A program made the position numbers and the translations under genes. A DNA stretch of 64,000 nt from assembly GCA_033296885.1 (NCBI GenBank), contig MU863880.1, forward strand, positions 62,001 to 126,000, written 5' to 3'. Below are positions 23,525-33,266 of this stretch, piece after piece; positions within the stretch are counted from its first letter, which is position 1, and every line of letters begins with the position of its first letter. Below the pieces are notes generated by a model that had not been told where the DNA came from, ran no database searches, and saw nothing but the letters and a program-made list of their open reading frames with translations. Source of the DNA: Triangularia verruculosa. Its lineage: Eukaryota > Ascomycota > Sordariomycetes > Sordariales > Podosporaceae.

Positions 23525-25789
23525 CTACTTAACCTTACTCATAACCGTCTCCGCCCCCCTAACCACATCCATCTGCGCCGCCCTCGCCTTCACCGCATTC
23601 AGCATCCCCCTCTCAAAATCATCCCTACTCCTCAGCACCGCCTCCACCCAGCTAATCTGCAGGTCCCAGTACTGCGTCTTGAACCCCGCAAACGTATCCG
23701 GCACCTGCTCCTTCTCCGCCGTCAGCAACCCCAAAAACCCCTCCGTCACCCTCCACGTCTCCTTAATCGCGTTCCCCACCTCCGGGTTCGGCAACGAATT
23801 AAAAAACTCAAACGCCGTGCTCAAATCATCAAAGATCTTGTCCTGGAAGTTGTCAATCCTCCTGAATTTAGCCCCCTTGTTTCTCACTGAGGACAAGTAT
23901 CGAACGAGGAGCTCGTCGGCAAAGATTTCGATAAAGATATCCACGAGGGAGTGGTGCAGGACCATTCGGTAGTCAGAAACATACTCCTCAAAGGTGGCGA
24001 TCATCCGCGCCATGTGCGTGGTCGTGTACCATTTTGGCGTGAAGAAATCCGGCATGACCGTCTTGAAGTCGACGCTGAATACGAGTTGTGCGAACTTGGC
24101 CATGCACCACGTCGATAGATCGACGTAGCCGTCGCGGAGGGCGGCGACTTCGCTTTCGGCGCGGTCCATATACTGCGGTGTGACCAGCGGGGAGAACTTC
24201 TTCTTGAAATCTGACAGATACGCCAGCCGGCCTTCCTCCTCATTGTCGTCGATGCAGGCGATTTGATCGTTTGCTGTGGCAACAAGCCAATCCTGCAATG
24301 GCTGGAATCCTTCAAGATCTCCAGTAACCGAGTTCTCGTACCGCGCCGATTCATCCTCAAGCATCTTCTGCCATGCCTGCTGCCGCTGCCGTAACCGCTG
24401 GAACATGGCGTCCACCACGCCCTCCACCACATCCGCCCTCTTGGAATTCGCAGCTGCCTCAACCTGCTCCCTCAACATCCGCCACAAATCAATCAGATTC
24501 TTGTTTCGGAAGTACCCATACTCGTCTGTCTCCAGATTTCCTCCATCCACACTCCTCTCCGCAAAGTCCTTCCTCTCGGCGACCCAGATCCTGTCAATCC
24601 ACTCATCCAGGAACTTAATAATCAACTCCCTGAACCCTCTCACCAGCTCCGTCTCCCTATTATCAATAACCTGCACCCCCAGCTCCTCCTGCTTGAAGCC
24701 CAGCTTCAGCATCTTCCTATAGTACTTCTCCGGCCACCCCACAATCTCCAACGTATGACTACTGCTCGCCTCCGGGTCCTCCACAATCCCAATCAAGAAA
24801 TCATGCATCATCTGATGAAAAATCCCCGCCCACGTCTTAAAAATCCTCCACTTCTTCGGCATCAACCCCTGCATCCCCAACTTCACCGTATTCAAATCAT
24901 TAAAATACCACCTCAAACTCTTCTCTAGCCCCCCCGGATCCTCCATAAACTCCCCCCTCGACTTCTCAAACTGCGGCACCGCCGCATCCTTGACACACTC
25001 CAAAAACTTCTCCTTGTACCCCCTCACCGTCTTGGCCCCATCTGTAATACTCTGGAACCTAGTCGCCATCTCCCTATGATCCTTCAGCGCCTCCTGCAGC
25101 GCCATAACCCGCTGATCCGACTTCTCCTCCGCCTCAATAATAAGCGCAAACCTCACCACAAGCGATTCATTCCCCGCCTGAACAAGCGTGATGAGCGACA
25201 TGGCAATCAGTTCTATCCTCTCATCAAACATGCCCACCACCCCATCCAACCTCTCAAAGTAATCCTCCAACGTAACCCCCAACCCGGGATCGTCACCCCT
25301 CGATATCTGCTCCATCGCATCGTCCCTTATATTCCTCAACCGTGTCAGTTCGTAGTGCACTTTTAGCAAGTTCGGCATCGCCTCGTAGTCAGCCTCGTCC
25401 TCCCGTAGCATCTCCTCCACCTCCCCAACTCGTTCCGCGAATCCCTCGAGATTTCTCCGCATCGTTTCCACCGCGTTGAAGTTGCGGTGGGCCTGGGAGA
25501 CGAGGTTGATGGTGGCGAAGTCGGTGCCTGTGATTTGGTTTTGTGACTCTGAGGCGATCTTGTCGATTTTTATCATTTCTTCTTTGATGGACTGCAGTGT
25601 TTTTTGGCTGTCGGAGAGGTGCGACATGCCAGACTGGGTGGTTTCTAGCTGGTCTCGTAGGCCGGCGCGGAGTTGGGAGTCGATTAGGGACTTTTTGCGT
25701 GCGAACTCGGTTTTGAGGGCGGAGAGCTTGTCGAAGAGGTCGTCGGGGTGGCGGAGGAGGGTGGGGAGGTGGACAGGTGGGATGTCCAT
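23525..25789 (-). CDS. SEC6: Exocyst complex component Sec6
   Basis: Subunit of the eight-protein exocyst that tethers secretory vesicles at growing tips. Intronless 754-aa ORF, close to the usual fungal length. It opens with a helical, coiled-coil N-terminus (about 20-160) of the exocyst CATCHR type. Most of the remaining length reads as Sec6 helical bundles, for example RNIRDDAMEQISRGDDPGLG, TLEDYFERLDGVVGMFDERI and VYSDFKKKFSP-like regions near 500-520. The C-terminus ends at LTAEKEQVPDTFAGFKTQYW plus 45 residues. Single exon and ATG at 25789. Confidence 0.93.
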   Translation of the reverse strand: MDIPPVHLPTLLRHPDDLFDKLSALKTEFARKKSLIDSQLRAGLRDQLETTQSGMSHLSDSQKTLQSIKEEMIKIDKIASESQNQITGTDFATINLVSQAHRNFNAVETMRRNLEGFAERVGEVEEMLREDEADYEAMPNLLKVHYELTRLRNIRDDAMEQISRGDDPGLGVTLEDYFERLDGVVGMFDERIELIAMSLITLVQAGNESLVVRFALIIEAEEKSDQRVMALQEALKDHREMATRFQSITDGAKTVRGYKEKFLECVKDAAVPQFEKSRGEFMEDPGGLEKSLRWYFNDLNTVKLGMQGLMPKKWRIFKTWAGIFHQMMHDFLIGIVEDPEASSSHTLEIVGWPEKYYRKMLKLGFKQEELGVQVIDNRETELVRGFRELIIKFLDEWIDRIWVAERKDFAERSVDGGNLETDEYGYFRNKNLIDLWRMLREQVEAAANSKRADVVEGVVDAMFQRLRQRQQAWQKMLEDESARYENSVTGDLEGFQPLQDWLVATANDQIACIDDNEEEGRLAYLSDFKKKFSPLVTPQYMDRAESEVAALRDGYVDLSTWCMAKFAQLVFSVDFKTVMPDFFTPKWYTTTHMARMIATFEEYVSDYRMVLHHSLVDIFIEIFADELLVRYLSSVRNKGAKFRRIDNFQDKIFDDLSTAFEFFNSLPNPEVGNAIKETWRVTEGFLGLLTAEKEQVPDTFAGFKTQYWDLQISWVEAVLRSRDDFERGMLNAVKARAAQMDVVRGAETVMSKVK

Positions 25790-26630
25790 TTTGGCGGTTT
25801 ATATGGGAGTCAATGGAGATTCGGAGGGTGGTGGTTTATGGAGGGACGGTTCGGTGGTTCGGGGGTGGTCTGGAGGGCGGCGCATCAAATTGGTCTGGTC
25901 CGAGGGCTCCTTCTGCGGGATTGGGTATCGTTTGTATGGGGTATCAAAGTATCGTTTCAGTCGTAAGTGTCCGTCAGGAAGAATGGCCGGAGGTGTCGTT
26001 GGTGTCGTTGCGGGGCAGTGGTGAGTTCGAGGACAAGGGAAGACAGGGGAAGAGCTTCTGGAACGCGGTTGTGGCCCGTGCGCCGAGCTTGGAGCAAGAG
26101 GAGCTTGGGGATCGAGAAAGCTAATTGCTGGAAGAATGAATTGCTATATTTATGGATGGTCAGATTATATACACACTGGGCTCTGATACCTCATTCTTTT
26201 GTCCCGTGCCTATGTAATGTTGGCAGCTCTGTGAGGTCGAGATCAGGGTTTCCGGCTACGCCGAGAGCCTTGAGCAAGCTCCCATCTGTCACCATGACTG
26301 TGACCTAGATATAAATAATGCTTCTCGATTAGATGTTAGTCAAGTCTCCGTCTCTAGCCGCCATATCAGTTGAAACTCAGAAACGCTGTTTGTAATCAGT
26401 CTTCACGTCTGCATCCTGACATGCCATCTCGTCCATCGTCACCTTCAACAGACATCACCGCAAGCACCTCAATCCCTTATAAACACCATGAGCATTGCAT
26501 AACTCTATTCGGTCTATCCACCACCTCCTTCATCGAGGCGTGTATCCATATCATATACATTTCCCTCCTCCCTTATCAGCTCCCTGCCAAGTTACCAATC
26601 CATCCTTCCAGTCAGGAACCGAGTAACCAT
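25790..26630. promoter_or_regulatory. SEC6 upstream region / COX8 3' flank
   Basis: 841 bases. It should contain the SEC6 promoter. No clear regulatory motif or gene. Confidence 0.35.
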
Positions 26631-26932
26631 TTATTTCGCAGGGTGGTACATTTGCCAAACTGTATCTCCCATGTCAGCATCTTCCCTCTCCCGGAAACCA
26701 CCATCCTCAGAAATAACTCACGGCAGATACCGAAAGGGATGTTGAACCCAATAAAGCAGTAGCTCCAGTACTTGAGCGCGAAGCCCTTCTTGCGGGGGTT
26801 GAAGGGGATGTTGGACAGGGGGCCATCGGGGTAGTGGTAAGGGGACGACAGCTGGGCGCGGGTGGTCGAGAAGCCGCGGCGGGCGACCGCCTGGCGGAGG
26901 ATGGGAGAGGAGAGAGCGCGGGCGGCGATCAT
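26631..26932 (-). CDS. COX8: Cytochrome c oxidase subunit VIII (COX8 / VIIc type)
   Basis: Small membrane subunit of mitochondrial complex IV. Exon 1 26722-26932 and a 29-bp exon 2 26631-26659 are joined by a 62-bp intron (GTGAGT, branch GCTGAC, TACAG), giving 79 aa. Residues 1-27 form a typical presequence (MIAARALSSPILRQ, then RRGFSTT). The mature part starts near SSPYHYPDGPLSNIPFNP, the family signature. One membrane helix follows (YWSYCFIGFNIPFGICL), and the chain ends WQMYHPAK. The short last exon supplies the family-typical C-terminus, which supports the splice. Confidence 0.93.
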
Positions 26933-27331
26933 CTTTGAGGGGTTAGCTTTTGGCTGCTGTTCGATTGGGTGTCGCTGGCGTCGTCGGTTATGGTGTGATA
27001 ATCGAGAGAGGTGGTGGAGAGACTCACTTTGGCGGTTATGACGGAGTGGGGAGTTTGTACTAAACTGTCGTCACAGAAGAGGGAGAGAGATTGAAGTTCG
27101 GTTGTGTTGCTACTTCGTGCCTGTGACGTTCCACACTTTGTCCGGGATTGATTGCGGGAGCTCGGGCCAACTGCGGAACAAGAGAAGAAAAGTGGTGTGA
27201 CTTTTACGCTAGCATGTGGGGATTTCTTACCCCAAGAGTTATGTAAGCACACTTCATCAAGAACATCAACATCAACTTCCTGCGACAGCAATTACTTTGG
27301 AACAAATGTCTATTATATCATGGTATCATAT
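26933..27331. promoter_or_regulatory. COX8 upstream region / GLR1 3' flank
   Basis: 399 bases, COX8 promoter expected. No strong motif recognised. Confidence 0.35.
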
Positions 27332-28940
27332 CTACCTCAAAGTAACAATCTCCTCCGCGCTAGTCGGGTGAATAGCAACGCAGCTATCGAAATCAGCCTT
27401 GGTAGCGCCCATCTTGACAGCAACACCGAAGCCCTGGAGCATCTCGCCGCTACCAAGACCCATGATGTGCAGGCCAACAACCTTCTCCTCTGGCCCAACA
27501 CAGATAAGCTTGTAGCTGGTGGGCCCCTTCTCCTCGGGCTCCATCATGGCATAATACATGGCGGTGAAGTTGGTCTTGTAGATCTTGAGGTTCTCAGCAC
27601 CGTACTTCTCAACCGCCTGAGGCTCAGTCAGACCGATCGAGCCAACTTCAGGATGCGCGAAAACAACCGAAGGGATGTTGTTGTAGTCGAGCTTGGAAGT
27701 TCTGAACTGCTCTGGCCCGAACAGACGAGCGGCAAGCTTGCGACCAGCAGCAATGGCCACTGGGGTGAGCTCAACATGGCCGGTCACGTCGCCAAGCGCG
27801 TAGACGTTCTCGACGTTGGTATTTTGGTATTCGTCAACAGCGATGTGGCCCTTCTCGGTGGTCTTGACACCGGCAGCCTCGAGACCAAGACCCTCAGTGG
27901 CAGGCGTGCGACCAATGGCCCAGATCAAGTGGTCCACGTCGTCCAAGACGCCCTCGCCATTGGCGCCATCGCCCTTGGACGACTTGTAGTGAAGCTTGAG
28001 CTTGCCTGTCTTCTCATCCTTCTCAACCTTGTCGGTCTGGCTCCTCTTGTGAACATGGATACCGAGTCTCTCGTACTCAGCGGTGACCTTCTCCTGGATC
28101 ATTGGGTCGAAGCTGCGGAGGAAGGTGTCGTAACGGATGAAAAGATGTGTCTCAACGCCGAGCGAGTTGAACATGCCGGCAAACTCGACAGCGATGTAAC
28201 CAGCGCCAACAAGTGCAACCTTCTTGGGAAGCTTGTCGATATCGAAGAAACCGTCGCTGTTGATGCCGAGCTCAGAACCGGGGATTTCTGGGGGGACATG
28301 TGGGTTGCCGCCGACGGCGATCAGGATCTTCTTCGCATTGACAACCTCCTTGCTGCCATCGTCCAGTGTCACCTCGACCGAGTTCTTTGACAGAAGCTTG
28401 GCCCAGCCGTGAATGTATTCCACCTTGTCGTTGGTAAGGTTGCGCTCGTAGATGCCGTTAAGGCGCTTGATGTAGGCATCCCGCTTGGTCTTGAATGTTG
28501 GCCAGTCGAAGGGAGCCGTTTCTTGGACGTTGAAGCCGTAGGCCTTGGCTTGTTGAATTGTTTCGCCGATTAAAGCAGCGTTGAAGGTTACCTTTTTTGG
28601 GACACAACTAATATGCGACGATCAAATGTCAGCCTTGTCCGTGCTGCATTGCATGCAGTGACATGAAGGAGGAAAAAGGTACGTACCCCACGTTGACACA
28701 TGTGCCTCCGAGTCTCTTTCCCTCAATGACCATGGCCTTTGCGCCGTATCTCGAGGCGGCGGCTCTGGCGGCACCAAGGCCGCCACTGCCGCCTCCGATT
28801 ACGAGGAAGTCGGTTTCTTTGGAAATGGGCGCCATGTTGATCACGGTGGACGAAAAGTGTCGAGAGATAGTGCCGATGCGGCCTGCAGCAGTTCTGGACG
28901 AGAGGACCGGGCGTCTGGCCAGGAGAGAGATTGCTTGCAT
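27332..28940 (-). CDS. GLR1: Glutathione reductase
   Basis: FAD enzyme reducing glutathione disulfide with NADPH. Exons 28687-28940 and 27332-28607 are joined by a 79-bp intron (GTACGT, branch GCTGAC, ATTAG) inside the redox-active motif, which reads GGTCVNVGCVPKK once spliced. Product 509 aa. The FAD site is DFLVIGGGSGG (near 43). The NADPH site is ALVGAGYIAVEFAG. The FAD-ribityl site is YALGDVTG, and the C-terminal catalytic His lies in AIHPTSAEE. The first 35 residues (MQAISLLARRPVLSSR..., basic, no acidic residues) look like a mitochondrial presequence. A second in-frame ATG begins MAPISKETD, so dual mitochondrial/cytosolic products from two starts are likely, as known for yeast GLR1. Confidence 0.96.
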
Positions 28941-29509
28941 AGAAGTATAAAAGAAAGAGGATACCGTCTCTTAGAGAGAGGTATCGCGGGGTAAAAAAGG
29001 AGGAGGGGCTTTTATACAAGTGAGTGAATGCTGACTGATGGCGCGTTCGGTCGACCCGGCTGTCCCTGCTGCTGTATTCCAAATCCAACGTCCGAATTCC
29101 ACTTAACGGCTAGCATCCAGAACCCCAAAGGACCGGCGCTCAGGTAAGCAATTGTTGATTATTGAGGTTTTGCGACGTCTTCGGCTGCCCCGCTCCTCCA
29201 GTTCGGCTGCGTCATTGCAGGGGTCTGTGACAAATTCCGGGTGATGGAGATCGAACAAGAGATGGCCCCACCTATTCTGACAGGGGCCTTTCAACCTCAC
29301 GATGCACTAACAATTATTTTCGACGACGACCATTGATGCTCGAGGTACGTACCGATGGTGAGAACTCCACCACTCACTATTCACGACGACGATGATTTGA
29401 CAATATCGTTCAAAATTTAAAATGAGCAGGCCATCGGTTGATCTGACTTTATTTCATCTTTTCACTTTATTTCCTCGTGTTGCTACAACCATCTCATGAG
29501 GCTCTCACT
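28941..29509. promoter_or_regulatory. Divergent promoter of GLR1 and CCE1
   Basis: 569 bases. No TATA or recognised oxidative-stress element that I would assert. The stretch next to CCE1 is T-rich. Confidence 0.35.
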
Positions 29510-30985
29510 ATGACCAGCTCCAAGCTCGCCCTCCCCGGCAAGATCACCGTCGCACACCTCCAAGCTCTCTGTCTTTCCACTGGCCTCCCCCAAGCCGGCT
29601 CGAAATCAGTCATCCAACAAACCCTCCGCCAAGCAGCCCAGTCCGTCCAACACATCCCCGACAGCGCCCGGATCCTCAGCATCGACCTCGGCATCAAGAA
29701 CTTTGCCTTTAGTCTCCTCACCCCAGCCCCAAGCCCTTCTAAGAAGACACCAATACCGGCGCCTTCCGTCACCGAAACACAACCACAAGCTCTACTACCC
29801 CCAGTCAACCTTCACCACTGGAACCACCTCGACCTGACCACACCACTCTTCTCCCTGCCGCCACAAGATGGCTCCACCTCCCCAGGGCCGGAACCCATAG
29901 AATTTAACCCTAGTTCTCTCTCCAGTCTAACCTACTCCCTCATATCAACCTACCTCCTCCCCTTAAAACCCACACACATCCTCATCGAACGCCAACGCTT
30001 CCGCACAGGCAACGCCTCCAACATCTTCGAATGGACCATCCGTGTCAACACCCTTGAAGCTATGCTTCACGCCAGCTTCGCCACCCTCAAGGGCCTTGAC
30101 CTTTTCAAGGGAACAGTCATCTCCATCTCACCAAAGACTCTCGCCCGTTATCTATTCCCCAACACCAAGAGCGATGACCCTGAGCCAGAGACAGGCAAGC
30201 GGAAAATTCTTAACCCTTATAACTTGCTCAAGACGAATAAAGTCAGCATGCTAGGGGATTGGTTACAGCAAGGGCAACTGATAAAACCCAAGGAGCAGGC
30301 AGCTGACATGGCGAGGACTTTCTTGCAAGCGTGGCAGGCGAAGGGGATTAGAGGCAAAAAGAAGGAGATTGAGGGGATATTAGGGCAAGGGGTCAAGCTT
30401 GATGATCTGAGTGATTCGGTGCTTCAGGGCATGGTTTGGCTGCAGTGGCAGAGGAATTTGGAGGAGCTGAAGGGGGTGGATTTCGGTGAGGGCGAGGGTA
30501 AAAATGCCGAAAAGGCTGTGGAGAAGGTCAAGAGCGGGGCGAAGAGGATAAAGGGTGTTGATGTCAAGGACAATGAAGATGGGCCGGTCGAGGTGGATGC
30601 TATATTGGAGGAGGCTAGTGGGAAGAAGAAGGGTGGAAGGAAGAAGAAGACGCAGTCTCAGGAGGAGACCGACGGAGAGGTGATATTGGAGACTCCAAAG
30701 AAAAGACGAAGTCGGCCAAAGAAATCCGAAGTGCTTCCAAAAGCAGTGGAGGAGGAACAGGCCTCGACAAAAAAGCCACCTGGACGACCAAAGAAAACAA
30801 CGAGTCAGCAAGACGACGGTGATCCCGTTGCTCTGGAGGCTGAGGTCCAAAAGAAGGGTCGCGGCCGGCCGAAGAAGGCGGTTATTCAGGATGAAAGCGC
30901 CATGGAAGAGGCCAAGGTGGACTCTAATGAAAGAATATCGAGCCGGAGCGAGCCGGACGAAGAGGAAGAGGCTGTCCTGATATAA
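29510..30985 (+). CDS. CCE1: Mitochondrial Holliday-junction resolvase Cce1/Ydc2 with AT-hooks
   Basis: Structure-specific endonuclease that resolves recombination junctions of mitochondrial DNA. Intronless, 491 aa from ATG 29510; the frame stays open upstream to a GTG at 29477 but with no earlier ATG. A SAP-like helical segment lies at about 8-48. The RNase H-type catalytic acids show as LSIDLGIKNFAF (about 55), ILIERQRFRTGN (about 162) and KLDDLSDSVLQGMVW (about 300). The catalytic fold ends near 325. The extra 165 residues are Lys/Glu-rich with three AT-hook-like cores: SRPKK, PGRPKK and GRGRPKK. That would give it added DNA binding. The tail is unusual for the family and may change targeting between mitochondrion and nucleus. 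Confidence 0.9.
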   Translation: MTSSKLALPGKITVAHLQALCLSTGLPQAGSKSVIQQTLRQAAQSVQHIPDSARILSIDLGIKNFAFSLLTPAPSPSKKTPIPAPSVTETQPQALLPPVNLHHWNHLDLTTPLFSLPPQDGSTSPGPEPIEFNPSSLSSLTYSLISTYLLPLKPTHILIERQRFRTGNASNIFEWTIRVNTLEAMLHASFATLKGLDLFKGTVISISPKTLARYLFPNTKSDDPEPETGKRKILNPYNLLKTNKVSMLGDWLQQGQLIKPKEQAADMARTFLQAWQAKGIRGKKKEIEGILGQGVKLDDLSDSVLQGMVWLQWQRNLEELKGVDFGEGEGKNAEKAVEKVKSGAKRIKGVDVKDNEDGPVEVDAILEEASGKKKGGRKKKTQSQEETDGEVILETPKKRRSRPKKSEVLPKAVEEEQASTKKPPGRPKKTTSQQDDGDPVALEAEVQKKGRGRPKKAVIQDESAMEEAKVDSNERISSRSEPDEEEEAVLI

Positions 30986-31380
30986 ATCAAATTGAAATAA
31001 AATAACAAATAGTAGAATCGATCTATTTGATATCGCACTCTTCTGATGACCCGTGAGGAGGGAGGGGATTTCAATGAGCTCCAAGTGTCTCGGCACATGT
31101 ATCCTTACATGATGGTAATGTCACGCAGTTCTTGGACTAAAGTGATATCTGAGTCACCTGATCACAGTCTAGTCGTGACAGATTCAATGACAGTCCTGAA
31201 ACTATGGTGGAACTGCATCACACGTTAACACACATTAAGGTCTAAATGAAAACAAAAAATGAAAAAAGAAATAACCGTTTTGTGACCATACCCCCCGACC
31301 CTCAACCCTCAGCGCGGCCTCAGAGCTATGAAAACATAGGGGACAACGCCCACAGAAGAATCTTTTTTCGCAAGAGAGAG
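30986..31380. other. Intergenic spacer at the left edge of the accessory island
   Basis: 395 bases after CCE1 with no recognised gene. Confidence 0.35.
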
Positions 31381-31466
31381 CGCCCACCATGGGAGTTGAA
31401 CCCATAGTGTCTGTAACCTTGTGGTGGTACTCTGATGGGAGAACCAGACCACTTGGCCAAACACGG
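31381..31466 (-). tRNA. tRNA-like element, probably degenerate
   Basis: The minus strand carries an exact A-box, TGGCCAAGTGG (31449-31459), and an exact B-box, GGTTCAACTCC (31392-31402). The T-arm ATGGG/CCCAT is perfect around TTCAACT. The D-stem GCCA/TGGT also pairs. The 86-bp span suits a class II tRNA. However the acceptor halves CCGTGTT and GGTGGGC do not pair, and the anticodon stem is poor (an ATCAGAG loop would give CAG, Leu). I therefore read it as a tRNA pseudogene or a tRNA-derived element. Confidence 0.4.
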
Positions 31467-32105
31467 TTGTGCTGTTGATGGAAGGTACTGCGAGCCCGCT
31501 GTTTATCAAGGGCAGTTGCTGCACCGAGCTGTACTCTTAACACCATTTGAGGGATACTTGAAGATTTAAAGCAGGTAGGTTAGGATCGATTAGCAGCCCA
31601 AAACTACCTACCTAGGTACATTACCTATGCGTCCTACAGAGGAGATAGGCTGTTTGGAAAAGAATGTATCGATAAGCTGTGTCAAACTAGTTGTACGTAC
31701 TTGGTCTAGGTAGGTAGGTGTTCTTCTCATATAAGGTACCCTGAGCCCCTGAGGCCCTGAACTAAGGTCAACAAACTCCCTTAATTGTGGTCCGTGGGTG
31801 CATTGCTAGACATCCTGAAAGGTTATATGCGAGGAATATTTCTCCCTAATTGGGAAAGCTTTTAGTGTGGCAATAGAACCAACATCCCCTTGATCTACAG
31901 TTTTTACGGTGTTACCTCCGGACCATTGCGGCAAGGATTGATTGTTATTTATAAGAGATAAAATTTCCAAAATAGAATCCATGACTTTCCAATGACATGT
32001 CTTTGCAACGGCAATGTACCTAGATTAGATATATGAATATACCGTGATGTCTTGATGACTTGGACGCTATTAGTCATAGCAGAATCGTCTTTTATCTCGC
32101 CCTAA
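31467..32105. other. Spacer with TACCTAGG-type microrepeats
   Basis: 639 bases, no gene. Words such as CTACCTACCTAGGTA (about 31604-31618) and GGTCTAGGTAGGTAGG (about 31704-31719) recur here and through 39 kb. Otherwise AT-rich. Confidence 0.45.
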
Positions 32106-33266
32106 CTACCCATCATTCTTTTCTGTGTCCTCCAGCGGGCTAAGCTTGGCATTGTCCTTCGCGGCCGTAAGAAGATCATGGAGGTGGTAGATCGAGTAGG
32201 CCCGGAACAGTTTGCGTGGTTGGTCGATCCAATGATAACCGACGCGGTAAATATGTTCGAGTGTGAGCCCGCTCGCTCGCAGTAGCTCGTAACTCAACAT
32301 GTATTCAAGGTTTGTGCCTCGAAGATATGAGTATGCGGACGGCTCCACATATAAGCTTTTCGAGAGCTTTACGCCGGACCAGTCGAGGATCTGCGGGCTG
32401 TAGACAATGAGTGGGAGCTTTTCGAGACGTATGTCACCGGCCCCAATGGGTCGCCAGAGGAGCTGTTCCTGGTAGAAGCCAGCGTAGTCTGCCCCAATGA
32501 CCTGGATCCAGTGAGCGGCGGGGTCAGTTCCAAAGAGCAGGTTGCGGAGCAAGTTCGGCATCGGCGTGTTGAGCTCCAATCTTGCCGCCTGCTGAGGGTC
32601 GCGGAGGCTGATGGCAAAGTCGCCATGCACAGGGCAATGGAACAAGATGTTATCGTTTTCAAGGTAACGGTTGCGAATGCCGCCCTTGTCGCTTAAACCG
32701 CAGGCGTCGACGGGACACGCGGCGTGTATGCCGATATGACCGGTTGTGGGCGAAAGGAGAGCGCCGAGCTGGGCGCGGTGCGAGATAATGTTCCGCAAGT
32801 GCTCGAGGGCAACGGTGCTAGCCAGGATCTCAGCTTGCTTCCTCACGGCGAACGCAACTCCTGACGTGCGAGAAAACTCGGCAAGAATTTCCTTAAACTG
32901 GCCGAGGTGCACTTGATCGGCTTGGCTCCAACGGAGGCTTCGTTGATAGGTAACGCCGTCGATCTGTTGATTACCGTCCAGTTCCGGGGTCGGGGCGGTG
33001 TCGACTACGTCAAAACACACACAAACCACCTTTCCCGCGGTTTGTAGCTGCTGTCCGAGAGCGAAAGCCGTCGCAATGTTGCATATGTTGCCCATGTGAG
33101 GGGACGAGTTCGGCTGGGCTCCGATAAAGATTCTGATCTGCGCCTCACCTACGCGGTCGCAGAGCCAGCCCACGAGATTATCCTTGAAATAGTACGAGCC
33201 AGCCCCTAGAGGGTGGTGCCCAATACCGTTATGGCGGATGGAGTTGGCGAGAACGGAGTGATCCAT
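32106..33266 (-). CDS. Compact class I aminoacyl-tRNA-synthetase-like protein (LysRS-I type core)
   Basis: Intronless, 386 aa. A HIGH-type motif reads IGAQPNSSPHMGNI (about 48-61), and a KMSKS-type motif reads GVKLSKSL (about 298-305). Between them lies a probable zinc knuckle, CPVDACG...CPVHGDF (about 187-222). This arrangement resembles the catalytic core of archaeal-type class I lysyl-tRNA synthetase. The C-terminal anticodon-binding domain is absent: only about 80 residues follow KLSKS. It is thus unlikely to be a normal housekeeping synthetase. Related folds are known from aminoacyl-transfer and cyclodipeptide-type biosynthesis, but which reaction this one performs is not visible. It diverges from an ASCH-like gene across 1 kb. 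Both active-site motifs look usable, which argues against a dead relic. Confidence 0.68.
   Translation of the reverse strand: MDHSVLANSIRHNGIGHHPLGAGSYYFKDNLVGWLCDRVGEAQIRIFIGAQPNSSPHMGNICNIATAFALGQQLQTAGKVVCVCFDVVDTAPTPELDGNQQIDGVTYQRSLRWSQADQVHLGQFKEILAEFSRTSGVAFAVRKQAEILASTVALEHLRNIISHRAQLGALLSPTTGHIGIHAACPVDACGLSDKGGIRNRYLENDNILFHCPVHGDFAISLRDPQQAARLELNTPMPNLLRNLLFGTDPAAHWIQVIGADYAGFYQEQLLWRPIGAGDIRLEKLPLIVYSPQILDWSGVKLSKSLYVEPSAYSYLRGTNLEYMLSYELLRASGLTLEHIYRVGYHWIDQPRKLFRAYSIYHLHDLLTAAKDNAKLSPLEDTEKNDG

Noticed and set aside
27152..28390. 412-codon open frame on the + strand
   Set aside because: Antisense to glutathione reductase; the minus-strand product has all catalytic motifs, so this is a codon-bias shadow.
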